A stretch of 35,525 nucleotides of DNA, from NCBI GenBank assembly GCA_945890705.1, contig CAMDCY010000013.1, positions 1-35,525 of the forward strand, given 5' to 3'. A model generated the notes under the pieces. It was given only the letters and a program-made list of their open reading frames with translations. It had not been told where the DNA came from and did no database searches. Position 1 is the first letter of the stretch. Every line of letters begins with the position of its first letter. The stretch comes from Hydrogenophaga intermedia. Lineage in GTDB: Bacteria > Pseudomonadota > Gammaproteobacteria > Burkholderiales > Burkholderiaceae_C. A program made the position numbers and the translations under genes. Of this stretch, positions 1-6,388 are shown one piece after another.

Positions 1-125
1 ATATCCCCGAAGTCGGCGCGCGAGCGTTTGAAACCGGTGGTGCTGACGTTGGCGATGTTGTTGCTGGTCACGCTCAATTGCGTGGTGGCGGCATTCAAAC
101 CGGTCAGCGAGGTATAAAAAGACAT
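1..125 (-). CDS. flgE: Flagellar hook protein FlgE, N-terminal fragment (cut by window start)
   Basis: Only the first 41 codons are inside the window; the ATG is at 125 on the minus strand. The translation begins MSFYTSLTGLNAATTQLSV and continues with an NNIAN segment followed by STTGFKRSRADF. This is the conserved N-terminal rod/hook helix shared by axial flagellar proteins, which packs into the inner tube of the filament axis. Position directly downstream of flgD, in the order flgB-C-D-E, makes FlgE the natural reading; FlgE is the subunit of the flexible hook. FlgF or FlgG share this N-terminus, so the fragment alone is not conclusive, but gene order favours FlgE. The gap to flgD is 43 bp with no promoter seen, so it is probably co-transcribed from the sigma-54 promoter before flgB. 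Confidence 0.85.
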   Translation of the reverse strand, partial: MSFYTSLTGLNAATTQLSVTSNNIANVSTTGFKRSRADFGD

Positions 126-168
126 GGTTCAGACTCCTGCGGATGTATGGGTTTGTGCGGTATTGGGT

Positions 169-843
169 TCAGCTGTCGATGCGCTGAACGCCAGACAGAG
201 GCACGCTTGAACCGTCGTGGAGTTCAAGCATCAATTCGTTGTTGGTGAAAGTCACACTTTTGACGGTAGACGGCGTGCTGATGGGCACCTGTGACACTTG
301 GCCAAACTCATCGACGGTGGCCACGACTTTGTAGCGACCGGGCGCCATGCGTTCGCCTTGGCTGTTAAACCCGTCCCACCGCACCGTCAAGTCGCCGGGC
401 TGTTGGCGGCCCATGGTTTGGTTGAAGACTTTGACACCGTTGCTGTCGTACACGTCTAGGCTAACGCTGTTGGCGCCCTTGGCCAAAGACAAAACGCCAG
501 TGACATTGGCGCCGTCGACCAACTCGGCCGTACCGGTTGGCGATGCGACTTTTTTGCCAATCAAAGCAGAACCCGTCATCAAGCGGTCGCCTTGCATGGT
601 GCTGGACATGGAGGCCAAGCTGTCGGCCATTTTGGTGGTGGCTTCCAACTGGGAGAACTGCGCCAACTGGGCGACAAAGGCCTCGTTTTTAACGGGATCG
701 AGTGGGTTTTGGTTTTGTAACTGGGTGGTGAACAAGGTCAGAAAGGCCTGCTGGCTCATTTCGTCCTCGGTGTTGGCCTTCTTGCCAGTGTTTACGACAG
801 ATAGCTGAGCGCTGACGGCGCTGCTGGTGTTCATGACGGCCAT
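169..843 (-). CDS. flgD: Flagellar hook-capping (scaffold) protein FlgD
   Basis: 224 residues, normal for FlgD, which forms the temporary cap under which hook subunits assemble and is later replaced by junction proteins. The N-terminal third has the diagnostic block FLTLFTTQLQNQNPLDP followed by a Q/A-rich helix (FVAQLAQFSQLE). The C-terminal half has the FlgD Ig-like and Tudor-like pattern (VKVFNQTMGRQQPGDLTVRWDG, then GRYKVVATV). I chose the ATG at 843 because AGGA lies about 7 bases upstream; a second ATG three codons later is possible. It is the third gene of the flgB-C-D-E operon. Confidence 0.95.
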   Translation of the reverse strand: MAVMNTSSAVSAQLSVVNTGKKANTEDEMSQQAFLTLFTTQLQNQNPLDPVKNEAFVAQLAQFSQLEATTKMADSLASMSSTMQGDRLMTGSALIGKKVASPTGTAELVDGANVTGVLSLAKGANSVSLDVYDSNGVKVFNQTMGRQQPGDLTVRWDGFNSQGERMAPGRYKVVATVDEFGQVSQVPISTPSTVKSVTFTNNELMLELHDGSSVPLSGVQRIDS

Positions 844-862
844 GGTGTGTCCTGCTTAGACG

Positions 863-1288
863 TTAAGAACGCGTGATTTCGAGGGTGCGCATCATCAGCT
901 GACGCGCGGTGTTGACCACCTCGACGTTGTTTTGGTAGGAGCGCGAGGCGGCCATCATTTCGACCATCTCCGAGACTTCGCTCACGTTGGACATGAACAC
1001 ATAGCCCTCTTCATTGGCCAAGGGATTGCCGGGTTCATAGACCTTGCGAACCGGCGAGGGATCGTCTTCCATGTGATCGACCTTGACCCCACCGATGTAG
1101 GGCGCGGCCTCGTGGGTCATTTCTTTCTCCAACAATGCCTTGAACACCGTGCGTTTGGCCCGAAATGCGCCCTCTTCGGTACCGCTGACCGTAGAGGCAT
1201 TGGCCAAGTTGGAGGCGGTGGCGTTCAGGCGGGTCATTTGCGCGTTCAGCGCGGTACCAGCAATGCCAATGATGTTGTCGAGTGCCAT
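863..1288 (-). CDS. flgC: Flagellar proximal rod protein FlgC
   Basis: 141 residues, the family length. FlgC is one of the proximal rod subunits that cross the periplasm. The N-terminus carries the rod-type helix ending in ASNLANASTV, the usual SNLANAxT motif, and the C-terminus has the matching axial helix (YQNNVEVVNTARQLMMRTLEI). The centre has GGVKVDHMEDDPSPVRKVYEPGNP, typical of FlgC. An AGGGGAG ribosome site stands just before the ATG at 1288. The start lies 3 bp beyond the flgB stop, indicating tight translational coupling. Confidence 0.96.
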   Translation of the reverse strand: MALDNIIGIAGTALNAQMTRLNATASNLANASTVSGTEEGAFRAKRTVFKALLEKEMTHEAAPYIGGVKVDHMEDDPSPVRKVYEPGNPLANEEGYVFMSNVSEVSEMVEMMAASRSYQNNVEVVNTARQLMMRTLEITRS

Positions 1289-1291
1289 GGA

Positions 1292-1681
1292 TCAATCTCC
1301 CCTCAGTGCTTTGCGAGCGCTGCTGATGCGGCTCTCCAAAAAACTCAGCGTGGCTTGGTAGTCGGCCGCGGCTTTACCGTATTGGGCTTGTTCCACACTC
1401 ATCTCGACGGTGTTGCCATCGAAAGAGGTGCTGAACGGGGTGCGGAACTTCAGGCCATTGGCGCCGATGCTTTCACCGACGGGGTAATGGCCTTGTTGGG
1501 TGGCTTTCATCGGCATGTTGCCGTTGTTAGCGTCAGACAAGACCGCTTTGAAATCGAGGTCGCGTGCCTTGAAATTGGGCGTGTCGGCGTTGGCGATGTT
1601 TTTCGCGATCAACTCCAAACGCTGGCTGCGCAAGCCCAACGCTTTTTCGTGTATGCCCAAGGCATTGCTCAACAAGTTCAT
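1292..1681 (-). CDS. flgB: Flagellar basal-body rod protein FlgB
   Basis: 129 residues, in the expected range. FlgB is a proximal rod subunit. The motif LIAKNIANADTPNFKARDLDF is the classic FlgB signature, and the C-terminal helix (MSVEQAQYGKAAADYQATLSFLESRISSARKAL) is the second axial helix. A strong AAGGAGTG ribosome site precedes the ATG at 1681. It is the first gene of the flgB-C-D-E operon; a near-perfect sigma-54 promoter lies about 95 bp upstream, at 1772-1787. Confidence 0.96.
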   Translation of the reverse strand: MNLLSNALGIHEKALGLRSQRLELIAKNIANADTPNFKARDLDFKAVLSDANNGNMPMKATQQGHYPVGESIGANGLKFRTPFSTSFDGNTVEMSVEQAQYGKAAADYQATLSFLESRISSARKALRGD

Positions 1682-1771
1682 TTCTCAGCACTCCTTCACA
1701 ACAAGGGCGCCCGAGTGGGCTGCCGGTATCCCGACGCTTTGGACTCAAGTTGCGCCAGTTGCAACCGATAT

Positions 1772-1787
1772 TGCAATAGTCGTGCCA
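1772..1787 (-). promoter_or_regulatory. Sigma-54 (RpoN) promoter of flgBCDE
   Basis: Read on the minus strand the sequence is TGGCACGACTATTGCA, matching the RpoN consensus TGGCACG-N4-TTGCW at every defined position, with GG and GC spaced by 10. It lies in the 110-bp gap between the transglycosylase-like gene and flgB and points at flgB. The expected start of transcription is near 1760, leaving a leader of about 80 nt. Start site not measured. Confidence 0.9.
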
Positions 1788-1791
1788 GACC

Positions 1792-2832
1792 TTAGGGTCT
1801 TGATGGGCCAAGCTTGGCCGCTGCAGGGCCCAGCACCGCAACCTCGACATAGCTGTTGCGGGCGGCAACTTGTTGCCGCTGCGTTGCCGCTGCGTTGCCG
1901 GCCTGTTGTTGGGCCTCGTGTTGACTCAAAACCCGGTGGGCGTGCTGCTGCAATCCCCGTGTGAGGGATTGGCGAGTAATTCCTTGGTCTCGATCCGCGC
2001 CCACATACAAGGCCCGAGCTTGATCGCCCGCGATGTTCAGGGTGGCTTGGGGGCGTGCTTCTTGCCGTGCCGATGGGGTGAGCACCGACAAATACAAGTC
2101 GTCCAACCCGAGGCGATGGGGCGCTCTGGGATTCGTGCTGGGGCTCGTGTCCGATTTCAATCCCACATCATCGAAATAACGCTCAACCAAGTTGAGTTGC
2201 TGGGACACGCTCATCTTGGCGATTTCATGGGCTCGACCGCGCAAACCGACGCTGTCGGCCCCTCGGGCATGACCCTCACAAAATTGAATGATGCCGTGGC
2301 AGCGGCCGTTGGTGGCTTTGGGATTCAGACCGTCGCTCTCCATCAAGGCCATGCGAGCAAAGTCGTCGGGCAAAAATCCGTATTGCTTGCCCATGCCCAC
2401 GATGCGTCGCTCGACGGCTTGGCGCTCCTGGACTTGGATGAAGCCTTTGTCTACCGCCCGGTCCAAGGTTCTGCTGAGCACGGGGTGGGACAAAGGCCTG
2501 GGTTGAGCAGCCTTAGCGGCGGTTGCGCTACCCGCGTTGACCATGGACAGGTCCAAGGTCTTGCCCGCCACGATGCGGTTGGGGTTGCTCAGGCCATTGG
2601 CCTGCGCCACTTGATTGACCAAGGCCGTCAATCGTTGTTCGCTCAAGGCCTCCCCCACCTGCGTGCGAACCAAGGCCCTGAGCGTGTCACCGGGCTGAAT
2701 CAACACGCGACGACCCATCAGGCTTTGACTAGCCACTTGCATGGCGTCAAAAAAACCGGCGCTTTTCACCGACACGCGGGCCGCGCTAGCAGCAGACGTC
2801 CTGTGGTTCGCGCTGTCGATCGGCGTGGTCAT
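1792..2832 (-). CDS. LysM-domain protein with lytic-transglycosylase-like domain, possibly flagellar
   Basis: 346 residues from the ATG at 2832. A longer reading would start at GTG 2841, but the strong ribosome site AGAGGTGA overlaps that codon and sits 5 bases before the ATG, so the ATG is preferred. Residues about 40-95 resemble a LysM peptidoglycan-binding module (VLIQPGDTLRALV, later NPNRIVAGKTLDL). Residues about 150-220 resemble the lysozyme/SLT fold: MALMESDGLNPKA with a likely catalytic Glu165, then GRCHGIIQF where the family has a G-L-M-Q type motif. No clear signal peptide is visible, so export could be through the flagellar type III apparatus or by another route. It lies between flgA and flgB. 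Inference: it opens peptidoglycan for the rod or remodels wall at the motor. The C-terminal 100 residues are Ala/Gln-rich and unassigned. Confidence 0.65.
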   Translation of the reverse strand: MTTPIDSANHRTSAASAARVSVKSAGFFDAMQVASQSLMGRRVLIQPGDTLRALVRTQVGEALSEQRLTALVNQVAQANGLSNPNRIVAGKTLDLSMVNAGSATAAKAAQPRPLSHPVLSRTLDRAVDKGFIQVQERQAVERRIVGMGKQYGFLPDDFARMALMESDGLNPKATNGRCHGIIQFCEGHARGADSVGLRGRAHEIAKMSVSQQLNLVERYFDDVGLKSDTSPSTNPRAPHRLGLDDLYLSVLTPSARQEARPQATLNIAGDQARALYVGADRDQGITRQSLTRGLQQHAHRVLSQHEAQQQAGNAAATQRQQVAARNSYVEVAVLGPAAAKLGPSRP

Positions 2833-2852
2833 CGGGATCACCTCTTAGGGGT

Positions 2853-2868
2853 TGGTCTTGTTTTTGCT
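2853..2868 (+). promoter_or_regulatory. Probable sigma-54 promoter of flgA
   Basis: TGGTCTTGTTTTTGCT has the invariant GG and GC spaced by exactly 10 and a strong TTTTTGCT -12 element, but lacks the CAC after the GG. It lies 50 bp before the flgA start on the plus strand in a region divergent to the transglycosylase-like gene. It is weaker than the flgB and flhA sites. Confidence 0.6.
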
Positions 2869-2918
2869 TAGCAGGTGATGACGTACTCAATGTCGACTTT
2901 TCAACACCCACACCACCC

Positions 2919-3698
2919 ATGTTGCAAGACCTGTGCCCAACACTCTCCCCACAGCGCCAAACACGGCCATGGGTCGGCGCGTGGGCGTTATGGGTGCTGA
3001 CGCTGTTGCTGTTGAGCCCCACCGCTCATGCCAAAGAACGCACCGATCCGTCATTGCTGGATCAAGTTCAGGCATGGGTGGCCCAACAGCAGGGGGTCGA
3101 ACCATCACAGATCAAAACCAAACCCTTGGACAAGCGCATTCCCGTGCCGGCTTGTCCCTCCGGTTGGACGTTTGAAGCGCCCTTTCCTGGCCAAGCCAGT
3201 GTGAGAGCCCAATGCGAGTCCCCCAAAGCGCAGTTGTTTGTGCAATGGACTTCGCTACGGGTGAAATTGACCCTGCCTGCGCCGACTCGCCAGAGCATGG
3301 CCCCTGTGATGACCACTAAAACCGCCTTGGCCGCCAGCCGGACCCTGCCCCGAGGCAGTCATTTGGACGAGAGCATGGTGCAGTGGGTTGAAGTACCCGC
3401 AGGCCAATGGTCAGCCCACCATTTGAGCGACCTATCGGTGGTTCAGGGCAGCCAATTGATGCGGGACATGGTGCCCGGGCAAGTTATCCGCCGCCAAGAC
3501 ATCCGCCCGTCGGTGTTGGTGAAAAAAGGCCAAATGGTCAGCTTTCAGGTGGGCCAATCGGCCAACTTCATGATCACCGCCACTGTGCAAGCCCTCCAAG
3601 ACGGGCGAATGGGCGAACAAATCCGCTTAAAAAACCCCGACTCAGGCCGAATCCTCTCAGGTGTGGTGACGGGTTTAAACGCCGTCAAAACCCCATGA
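2919..3698 (+). CDS. flgA: Flagellar P-ring assembly chaperone FlgA
   Basis: 259 residues. FlgA is a periplasmic chaperone that helps FlgI build the P ring. A Sec signal is visible: Arg-containing N-region, hydrophobic stretch WALWVLTLLLLS and a likely cleavage after PTAHA (about residue 39). The C-terminal half has the SAF/FlgA pattern: RTLPRGSHLDESMVQWVEV, then GQVIRRQDIRPSVLVKKGQMVSFQV and a final block containing GEQIRLKNPDSGRILSGVV, where the family has xIrVrNxxSgrvvxgxV. No good ribosome site is seen before the ATG at 2919, so the exact start is uncertain. It is divergent from the flgB side and is followed by flgM, which has its own sigma-28 promoter. Confidence 0.93.
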   Translation: MLQDLCPTLSPQRQTRPWVGAWALWVLTLLLLSPTAHAKERTDPSLLDQVQAWVAQQQGVEPSQIKTKPLDKRIPVPACPSGWTFEAPFPGQASVRAQCESPKAQLFVQWTSLRVKLTLPAPTRQSMAPVMTTKTALAASRTLPRGSHLDESMVQWVEVPAGQWSAHHLSDLSVVQGSQLMRDMVPGQVIRRQDIRPSVLVKKGQMVSFQVGQSANFMITATVQALQDGRMGEQIRLKNPDSGRILSGVVTGLNAVKTP

Positions 3699-3756
3699 GC
3701 CCCCAGCAAGCCCCTACAATGAAAAAAAAATCAAAAAAAATGGTCGTTGGGGCTCA
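3696..3756. repeat. Inverted repeat TGAGCCCC / GGGGCTCA at the flgA-flgM junction
   Basis: Left arm TGAGCCCC at 3696-3703 begins with the flgA stop codon; right arm GGGGCTCA at 3749-3756 runs into the -35 element of the flgM promoter. The 45-nt loop holds two A-tracts (3722-3730 and 3733-3740). The same 8-bp arms recur after flgN (4498-4547). Function unknown; a long-loop hairpin or weak terminator is possible. Confidence 0.5.
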
Positions 3757-3780
3757 AGTTGTCTCAACTCGAGCCGATTC
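3754..3780 (+). promoter_or_regulatory. Sigma-28 (FliA) promoter of flgM
   Basis: TCAAGTTG (-35, 3754-3761), an 11-bp spacer, then GCCGATTC (-10, 3773-3780). The consensus is TAAAGTTT-N11-GCCGATAA. The site is 57 bp before the flgM start. A sigma-28 promoter for the anti-sigma-28 gene is the known feedback arrangement in enteric bacteria. Confidence 0.9.
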
Positions 3781-3836
3781 TGTACGTATGTCCCCTTACG
3801 GTCACCCTGCTGAGTGACCGAAGAAAGCGAAACATC

Positions 3837-4139
3837 ATGACGGATCTCATCTCTTCCAAAGGCCGAATGGCCACTTCGGGCCCCTCCAACCGCGAGTTGA
3901 TGGAGAAAGCCGAAGGCCGCAAAAGCAGCGCCTCCGATGCCGCGTCGAGCACACCTGCGCCCGCGGTGCGCGACGAGTTCGTGCCCAGCGACGTGGCCAA
4001 ACAGGCCATGAGCAGCGAGCCGTTTGACCAAGCCAAGGTCGACGCCATCAAACAAGCCATCCAAGACGGTCAGTACCCCTTGGACAGCCGCCGTATCGCT
4101 GAGAGCTTCTTGGCGGTCGAGCGCATGATCGGCGGCTGA
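3837..4139 (+). CDS. flgM: Anti-sigma-28 factor FlgM
   Basis: 100 residues from the ATG at 3837. FlgM binds FliA (encoded at 27421) and holds late genes off until it is exported through the finished hook. The N-terminal 60 residues are polar and low in hydrophobics, as expected for a mostly disordered export substrate. The C-terminal segment FDQAKVDAIKQAIQDGQYPLDSRRIAESFL is the conserved FlgM sigma-binding helix pair (VxxIkxAIxxGxYxid...iAxkLl). The open frame extends upstream to 3747, but those codons overlap the sigma-28 promoter, so the later ATG is used. flgN follows 4 bp downstream. Confidence 0.95.
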   Translation: MTDLISSKGRMATSGPSNRELMEKAEGRKSSASDAASSTPAPAVRDEFVPSDVAKQAMSSEPFDQAKVDAIKQAIQDGQYPLDSRRIAESFLAVERMIGG

Positions 4140-4143
4140 AGGC

Positions 4144-4500
4144 ATGGCGGTTGACACGCAAACGGCGCAAGACCTGTTGCTGGTGCTCAACCAAGAGTTT
4201 GACGCGCTCAAAATCCAAGATTTGGCGCAATTTGAAGCCTTGCAAGCGGGCAAATCCGCCTTGCTGGCCCGCTTAGAAGGCGTTTCGCCCGAATCCATCA
4301 GCGGTGATGTTCGCGATCTCTTGGTGCAATGCCGAGATGCCCACCGTCGCAACGAAACCCTGATCCAACACCAACTCGTGGCCATCCGAGGTACCTTGCA
4401 GTCCCTGACCGCCACCCACGCCACCGAGACCGTGGACGTTTACGACCGTTTGGGCAACGTGCGCAGCGGCACCCTGGGCCGGGGCTACAACGACGCCTGA
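4144..4500 (+). CDS. flgN: FlgN-type export chaperone for hook-filament junction proteins
   Basis: 118 residues. FlgN is a cytoplasmic chaperone that delivers FlgK and FlgL to the export gate. The protein is almost all helical, with an N-terminal heptad-like stretch (LLLVLNQEFDALKIQDLAQFEALQAGKSALLARLE) and the C-terminal YDRLGNVRSGTLGRGYN, a pattern common in proteobacterial FlgN. A GAAGG ribosome site precedes the ATG at 4144. It is co-transcribed with flgM and convergent with the FlhB-like gene at 4519. Confidence 0.88.
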   Translation: MAVDTQTAQDLLLVLNQEFDALKIQDLAQFEALQAGKSALLARLEGVSPESISGDVRDLLVQCRDAHRRNETLIQHQLVAIRGTLQSLTATHATETVDVYDRLGNVRSGTLGRGYNDA

Positions 4501-4547
4501 GCCCCCTCCCCCGCTTCTTCACCCGCGCTTTTCATCTCCGGGGCTCA
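4498..4547. repeat. Inverted repeat TGAGCCCC / GGGGCTCA between convergent flgN and FlhB-like gene
   Basis: Perfect 8-bp arms at 4498-4505 and 4540-4547 with a 34-nt loop. The left arm starts with the flgN stop codon; the right arm lies inside the last codons of the convergent gene. No T-run follows. It could act as a weak two-way terminator. The arms are identical to the repeat after flgA. Confidence 0.5.
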
Positions 4548-4800
4548 TGCCTTTGAGCCAGTAGGCCCAGGACAACACCACCGCCACCGCGGTATACAGC
4601 TCCGGTGGGATTTCTTGGTCAATCTCCAAACGCGACAACAAAGCCAACAAGGCAGGATCTTGGGCCACGTAAACCCCGTGGCGCTGAGCCTCGGCGATGA
4701 TGCTGTGAGCCAAATCGGCTTGGCCCTTCGCGCTCACCACGGGCGTCGGTCGTTGCCCATAGGCCAAGGCCACCGCTTCTTTGTAGTCTTTGTGCGCCAT
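4519..4800 (-). CDS. Stand-alone FlhB C-terminal-domain-like protein (FhlB/YlqH type)
   Basis: 93 residues from MAHKDYKEAVAL at 4800. It resembles only the cytoplasmic substrate-switch domain of FlhB: AVALAYGQRPTPVVSAKGQADLAHSI, then HGVYVAQDPALLALLSRLEIDQEIPPELYTAVAVVLSWAYWLKG. These align with FAVALEYDPSSDRPPIVVAKG and HGVHIFSAPPLARALY in the full FlhB of this window. It lacks transmembrane helices and the NP(T/E)H autocleavage site. Proteins of this type are known beside fliK-like genes and can partly replace the FlhB C-terminus in some species. It is the last gene of the operon after the FliK-like protein (4 bp apart), so a role in export specificity is likely but inferred. The frame is open further upstream to 4881, but that part overlaps the preceding gene. 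Confidence 0.85.
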   Translation of the reverse strand: MAHKDYKEAVALAYGQRPTPVVSAKGQADLAHSIIAEAQRHGVYVAQDPALLALLSRLEIDQEIPPELYTAVAVVLSWAYWLKGMSPGDEKRG

Positions 4801-4804
4801 GGGC

Positions 4805-5875
4805 TTAAGCCTTGAAATCCACCAAACGGCCCTGGGGTGGCACGGCCTCGGGCTCGTCGGTGCGCCGACCATGGATGACACGAAACGCCACCAAGTCCAG
4901 ATCGGCTTCGCGCATTTCTTGCGCCAAGCCCTCAGCCCGACTTTGGGCGCTGCGGTAAATGCTCTCTCGCTCGGCCCACATGGTCAAGCCCACGCGCTGC
5001 TCGGACAAGACCTTGACCTGCAACCACAAGGGACCCCATTGCTCGCTGTCGCTGTGGATGTTCACCAACCAGGGGGCGTCTTTGGGGGCTTGGCGCCCGC
5101 CTTCGCGCTGAATTTGAACGTGCACCGCTGGCGCATCGGCAAAGCCCAAAACCAAAGCCAAGCCCTCTCGGCCACTGTTGCCGTCCAAGGCGTGCAACTG
5201 GGCCGACTCGATGTCGTCAACCGCATCGCTGAGGGTTTTGCCCAAAGGGCTATTCGCTGATAGGCGTCGCATCCAGTCGCGCAGCATCAGTTTGAGGTCT
5301 TGAGGCGCATCGTTGATGCCTGCGAGCAAGCGCGATTCGGTGAACAGGCCGCTGCGCATCAAAGCCAGCTTCAGTGATGGCCCATCCAAGGTGCCCATGC
5401 GGGGGAAAGGTCGCAGGGCGGTGACGGCCTCGGGACTCGGCGGCAACTGGGCTTGCACTTGCTTGAAAAAACCGGGCTCGAACAATTTGAGCCAAGCCGC
5501 CAGCCCCGACTGCGGGCGCACAGCCAACTGATCAGCACGGGCAGCCGTCGAGGACACTGAGGTCTGCTCGGTCGGGGCCGCCTTAATGGGCAAGAGTGCG
5601 CGCAGTTGCGCGCTGCCGTTGGCCAAGACCTGAACCTGCATGGTCAGCACATCACCCGCTTGTGCGCGCAGTCCGGGCGGTAAGTCAAACAGACGGTTGA
5701 AAATCACCATCTTGAGCTGCTCTTGGCGCACCTCGATGGTGGGTTTGACCATCTGACCATCGCGCAGCCCCAAAGCCAACACATCTTTGGCTTGCAACAA
5801 CAGCGGCAGGCGACCTTCGAGGTAAATCGGCGTGGGACGCCCCACCAAACCTGCGGTTTCGGCGCCAGTGATCAT
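4805..5875 (-). CDS. FliK-like hook-length control family protein (second copy)
   Basis: 356 residues. The C-terminal 90 residues (PWLVNIHSDSEQWGPLWLQVKVLSEQRVGLTMWAERESIYRSAQ, ending DLDLVAFRVIHGRR) fit the Flg_hook substrate-switch domain of FliK. The middle is moderately Pro/Ala-rich, and the N-terminus (GLVGRPTPIYLEGRLPLLLQAKDVLALGLRDGQMV) is better ordered than in classic FliK. The usual FliK of the cluster is at 21711-23030, so this is a second family member. Similar FliK-like plus FhlB pairs occur in other flagellar clusters. Likely substrates and partner are FlhB or the small FlhB-like protein encoded next to it. The start ATG at 5875 lies 19 bp after the stop of the LysM-like gene. 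Confidence 0.72.
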   Translation of the reverse strand: MITGAETAGLVGRPTPIYLEGRLPLLLQAKDVLALGLRDGQMVKPTIEVRQEQLKMVIFNRLFDLPPGLRAQAGDVLTMQVQVLANGSAQLRALLPIKAAPTEQTSVSSTAARADQLAVRPQSGLAAWLKLFEPGFFKQVQAQLPPSPEAVTALRPFPRMGTLDGPSLKLALMRSGLFTESRLLAGINDAPQDLKLMLRDWMRRLSANSPLGKTLSDAVDDIESAQLHALDGNSGREGLALVLGFADAPAVHVQIQREGGRQAPKDAPWLVNIHSDSEQWGPLWLQVKVLSEQRVGLTMWAERESIYRSAQSRAEGLAQEMREADLDLVAFRVIHGRRTDEPEAVPPQGRLVDFKA

Positions 5876-5894
5876 GGGTGGCGTGCTGTCCCCG

Positions 5895-6371
5895 TCAGGG
5901 AAAGCGGACCCATTGCTTGCGCTGATCGGGCGTGGTGCGGGCAGCTGCGCCCATCGCTGACCCTTGCACGCCCGTGGGCGTTTGCCCCTCGGCCATGGCC
6001 ATCAGCTCAGCGTGTGTGGGCACTTTGAGGCGGGCACCAGCGGTCACGACGTGGTGGGTTTTGCGGGGAAAGGCCTCGGGGTTCAGTGCCACAAAAGCCT
6101 GGTAAATGAAATCGTCTCGAAATGGGCTGCCTTTAAAATGCGCGCGCACGATGCGAGCCAAGGTCTCGCCACGGCGGACCACGACCACCGAGTGATCACC
6201 CGAGACGCCAGCGCCAGTTGAGGCAGAAGCGCTCGGAGGCGCTGGAGAGGTGGTCACGGTTTGGCCCAAAAACACCCGCACCGCAGCGTCCAGCGGCGGC
6301 GCTTCCGAGCCTGCCGACCAAGCCGAGCCCGACACCCACATGGCCAACAGGCCAATCCAAGCTTGTTTCAT
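5895..6371 (-). CDS. Periplasmic FimV/LysM-like protein in the flgP-flgT operon
   Basis: 158 residues from the ATG at 6371, chosen because it gives a clean Sec signal (MKQAWIGLLAMWVSGSAWSA). An upstream ATG at 6389 overlaps the preceding stop (TGATG) and is possible. After a Pro/Ser/Ala-rich spacer comes VVVVRRGETLARIVRAHFKG, then FIYQAFVALNPEAFPRKTHHVVTAGARLKVPT. This is the FimV/HubP form of the LysM domain, in which a residue run like ALYxxNPxAFxxxNxxxLxxGxxLxVP is diagnostic. LysM domains bind peptidoglycan. Its place between FlgT-like and FliK-like genes suggests a motor-associated periplasmic part or a polar marker; neither is shown. Confidence 0.7.
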   Translation of the reverse strand: MKQAWIGLLAMWVSGSAWSAGSEAPPLDAAVRVFLGQTVTTSPAPPSASASTGAGVSGDHSVVVVRRGETLARIVRAHFKGSPFRDDFIYQAFVALNPEAFPRKTHHVVTAGARLKVPTHAELMAMAEGQTPTGVQGSAMGAAARTTPDQRKQWVRFP

Positions 6372-6388
6372 GTTCGTCTCGTTTCTCA

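Noticed and set aside
4835-4853. TGGCACGGCCTCGGG, a -24-like element within the FliK-like gene
   Set aside because: No -12 GC element at the required spacing and it lies inside coding sequence.
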